From Nocardioides baculatus (GTDB taxonomy: Bacteria > Actinomycetota > Actinomycetes > Propionibacteriales > Nocardioidaceae), in NCBI RefSeq assembly GCF_016735675.1, contig NZ_JAERSG010000004.1:248001-312000 (forward strand): a DNA stretch of 64,000 nucleotides, given 5' to 3'. A program made the position numbers and the translations under genes. The number at the start of each line of letters is the position of its first letter. The first letter of the stretch is position 1. Below the pieces are notes generated by a model that saw only the letters and a list, made by a program, of their open reading frames with translations, was not told where the DNA came from and made no database searches. This document shows positions 62,075 to 64,000 of the stretch, in pieces.

Positions 62075-63225
62075 TGGACCTCTCCCTGTCGGAGGAGCAG
62101 CAGGCCTTCCGCGACCTCGCCCGCGACTTCCTCGAGCGCGAGGCCGTCCCCCACCGGATGCAGTGGGACCACGACGAGTCGGTCGACCTCGCGATCGTGC
62201 CGAAGATGGCCGAGATCGGGTTCTTCGGCCTGACGATCCCCGAGGAGCACGGCGGGGTCGGCGGCGACTACGTGACCTACTCCCTCGCCATGGAGGAGCT
62301 CGGCCGCGCCGACTCCGCGCTGCGCGGGATCGTGTCGGTCAGCAGCGGCCTGGTCGGCAAGTCGATCCTCTTCCACGGCACCGACGAGCAGAAGCAGGAG
62401 TGGCTTCCGCAACTCGCCACCGCGACCAGGCTCGGCTGCTTCGGGCTCACCGAGCCCGGCACCGGGTCCGACGCCGGCAACCTCACCTCGCGGGCCGTCC
62501 GCGACGGCTCCGACTGGGTGATCGACGGCCGCAAGCTCTTCATCACCAACGGCACCTGGGCCGATGTCGCGCTCGTCTTCGCCCGCACCAGCGACGACGG
62601 CCCGCGCGGGGTGACGGCGTTCCTCGTTCCGACCGACTCCCCCGGCTTCGAGGCACGCGAGATCAAGCACAAGCTCGGGCTGCGCGGCCAGGCGACGGCC
62701 GAGCTGTTCCTCGACGGCGTACGCGTGCCGGACAGCGCGCGCCTCGGCGAGGTCGGGCAGGGCTTCAAGATCGCGATGGGCACCCTCGACAAGGGCCGGC
62801 TCGCGGTCGCCTCGGGGTGCGTCGGGATCGTCCAGGGCTGCCTCGAGGCGTCAGTGGCCTACGCCACGGAGCGCACGCAGTTCGGCAAGCCGATCGCGTC
62901 GTTCCAGCTCGTCCAGGACCTGATCGCCGACATCTCGCTCGACGCCGACGCCGCGCGGCTTCTGGCGTGGCGGTGCGCCGACCTGATCGACCGCGGCGAG
63001 CCCTACGGCGTGGCCGCGTCCAAGGCCAAGCTCTTCGCCTCCGAGGCCGCGGTGCGGGCCGCCAACAACGCGATCCAGGTCCACGGCGGGTCGGGCTACG
63101 TCGACGACTTCCCGGTCGCGAAGTACCTCCGCGACGCCCGCGTGATGACGCTCTACGAGGGCACCTCGCAGATCCAGAAGCTGCTGATCGGCCGCGCCGA
63201 GACGGGGATCAGCGCCTTCGGCTGA
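62074..63225 (+). CDS. Acyl-CoA dehydrogenase (medium/short-chain type)
   Basis: A 383-residue canonical acyl-CoA dehydrogenase. Family motifs FGLTEPGTGSDAGNLTSRA, DGRKLFITNGTWADV, ERTQFGKPIASFQLVQ and HGGSGYVDDFPVAKYLRDARVMTLYEGTSQIQ are complete, with the catalytic base Glu362 in YEGT. The start overlaps the previous stop (TGATG). It should oxidise a straight-chain or branched acyl-CoA and pass electrons to ETF. The operon ends at a hairpin. Confidence 0.94.
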   Translation: MDLSLSEEQQAFRDLARDFLEREAVPHRMQWDHDESVDLAIVPKMAEIGFFGLTIPEEHGGVGGDYVTYSLAMEELGRADSALRGIVSVSSGLVGKSILFHGTDEQKQEWLPQLATATRLGCFGLTEPGTGSDAGNLTSRAVRDGSDWVIDGRKLFITNGTWADVALVFARTSDDGPRGVTAFLVPTDSPGFEAREIKHKLGLRGQATAELFLDGVRVPDSARLGEVGQGFKIAMGTLDKGRLAVASGCVGIVQGCLEASVAYATERTQFGKPIASFQLVQDLIADISLDADAARLLAWRCADLIDRGEPYGVAASKAKLFASEAAVRAANNAIQVHGGSGYVDDFPVAKYLRDARVMTLYEGTSQIQKLLIGRAETGISAFG

Positions 63226-63247
63226 GCCACTCGTCGGCGCCGTCCTT

Positions 63248-63279
63248 GTCGGAGCCCCCGCCTGAGCGGGGACTCCGAC
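63248..63279 (+). terminator. Terminator of the acyl-CoA dehydrogenase operon
   Basis: GTCGGAGCCCCCGC (63248-63261) pairs with GCGGGGACTCCGAC (63266-63279) over a 4-nt CTGA loop with one C-A mismatch, 22 nt after the stop. Confidence 0.75.
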
Positions 63280-63284
63280 GACAG

Positions 63285-63325
63285 TGCGGTGGCTGTGACG
63301 CGCCAGCCGCACCACAGCCACCGCA
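63285..63325. other. Second perfect inverted repeat before the last gene
   Basis: TGCGGTGGCTGTG (63285-63297) and CACAGCCACCGCA (63313-63325) form a perfect 13-bp stem with a 15-nt loop, just after the operon terminator and 21 nt before the next ATG. It may be a second terminator or an operator. Confidence 0.55.
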
Positions 63326-63346
63326 CAACGTCGTTAGAGTCACGCC

Positions 63347-64000
63347 ATGCGCATGCCAGCGGGGGTGCCTCTGGTCCTCGGCCTCTGCGCGGCCGGGCTC
63401 ACGTTCACGATGGGGAGCGGGCACGAGCGTCCGGCGCCGGAGGCGGGGACGTACGCCGTGCCGGCGGAGCTGGCCGACTACTCCTACGTCACCGGCAGCG
63501 TCTCGTCGTCGCCTCCCGGTCCCGCGGTCGCGCTGTTCCAGCACGGCTTCGGCGTCGAGCTCATGGACTTCCCCCAGGCGGTCGTGCTCGGCGCGGGCGG
63601 CGACCGCTACCGCCGCGTCGACGAAGCCGAGGGACGCGCGGGCGCCGAGACCCAGGGCGACCCGGCGCCGATGCTGCTGTCGCCGGACGGGAGGTACGTC
63701 GCCGTCGGTGACCACGACATCGCCGACCCCGACGTGGCGGTCGTCGACCTGACCACCGGCGACACCACGACGTACGACCTCCCGCTGGGCCGCAGCGTCG
63801 TACCGGTCGCGTTCAACGCCGGGAGCGGATCGCTCGCGATGCTGCTGTCCGACGAGCCGACCAACCCCTACTCGGGTGGGCGGATCACCGGCACGGTCGG
63901 CGTCCTGGACCTGGCGCGCGGGCGCACGGCGACGATGAGGGTGGAGGACGCCACCGCAGTGGCCTTCTCCTCGACCGGCTCCATCGCCGTCGAGCACGTC
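63347..64000 (+). CDS. Secreted propeller-like protein, N-terminal part (cut by window end)
   Basis: An open frame of 218 codons runs from the ATG at 63347 to the window edge with no stop. A hydrophobic N-terminal segment (about 5-24, GVPLVLGLCAAGLTFTMG) looks like a signal peptide. The rest has strand-like repeats including LLSPDGRYVAVGDHD and VAVVDLTTGDTTTYDL, the PD40/WD-like blade pattern. There is no Shine-Dalgarno site of note. Function unknown; it is similar in style to the propeller-like proteins elsewhere in the window. Confidence 0.6.
   Translation, partial: MRMPAGVPLVLGLCAAGLTFTMGSGHERPAPEAGTYAVPAELADYSYVTGSVSSSPPGPAVALFQHGFGVELMDFPQAVVLGAGGDRYRRVDEAEGRAGAETQGDPAPMLLSPDGRYVAVGDHDIADPDVAVVDLTTGDTTTYDLPLGRSVVPVAFNAGSGSLAMLLSDEPTNPYSGGRITGTVGVLDLARGRTATMRVEDATAVAFSSTGSIAVEHV

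Noticed and set aside
63209..63997. A minus-strand open frame opposite the last gene
   Set aside because: It has no signal or domain features and mirrors the plus-strand gene, which has a signal peptide and blade motifs.

Overview
The window looks like a chromosomal segment of a high-GC actinobacterium, most likely Nocardioidaceae (Nocardioides-like). The evidence is the uniformly GC-rich codon use, frequent GTG starts, a DUF222/13E12 HNH nuclease, two SigE-type ECF sigma factors, a mycothiol-dependent formaldehyde dehydrogenase and a His-tailed GroEL1. Genus is inferred from gene content only. No rRNA, tRNA, CRISPR array, insertion sequence or prophage was recognised.

The backbone is a conserved actinobacterial housekeeping block on the minus strand. 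In decreasing coordinates it reads rplM-rpsI-glmM, glmS-acpS-nnr-alr-hydrolase-tsaE-tsaB-rimI-tsaD, groES-groEL, guaB, guaB3, a ChoD-like GMC oxidoreductase and guaA. From memory this is the order in Mycobacterium tuberculosis (about Rv3443c down to Rv3396c) and Streptomyces. It joins ribosomal proteins, amino-sugar and D-alanine supply for the cell wall, ACP activation, NAD(P)HX repair, the t6A tRNA-modification machinery, the HrcA-controlled chaperonin and guanine nucleotide synthesis. Many of these genes overlap by 4 nt (ATGA or GTGA), implying translational coupling.

Accessory genes are inserted between the blocks. Positions 1-2809 hold the end of a PPOX-fold protein, a DUF222 HNH nuclease with a near-perfect SOS box on its start codon, and two small unknowns. 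Positions 6397-11776 hold a succinate-semialdehyde dehydrogenase, glpD, guaB3 and a TetR regulator. Positions 11873-19549 hold a secreted CHAP protein, a GT-C-like membrane protein, a SigE sigma factor with its membrane partner, and a lipoprotein. Positions 21828-32145 hold a THUMP-like methyltransferase, a GH3 lipoprotein, a solo TOPRIM protein, a repeat/hairpin region, an HTH protein, the mscR-MBL formaldehyde/nitrosothiol pair, a second SigE/membrane pair and twin lipoproteins. Positions 32301-34213 hold a WXG100-like plus PPE-like pair with no secretion core nearby.

Beyond rplM the conserved order stops. Here lie a TolB-like secreted protein, a DAO-type FAD oxidoreductase, gltA, a 1901-residue double-GH13 amylopullulanase behind a LacI-type operator, an HtrA-like protease, three acyl-CoA dehydrogenases whose first two look like a heteromeric pair, and the start of a secreted propeller-like protein cut by the window end.

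Points most worth a second look are the orphan type VII substrate pair with its lipoprotein neighbours, the GNAT-TsaE fusion, the SOS box on the DUF222 gene, the long groES-groEL intercistronic hairpin, the duplicated hairpin beside the TOPRIM gene, and the over-representation of the palindrome CGTACG.
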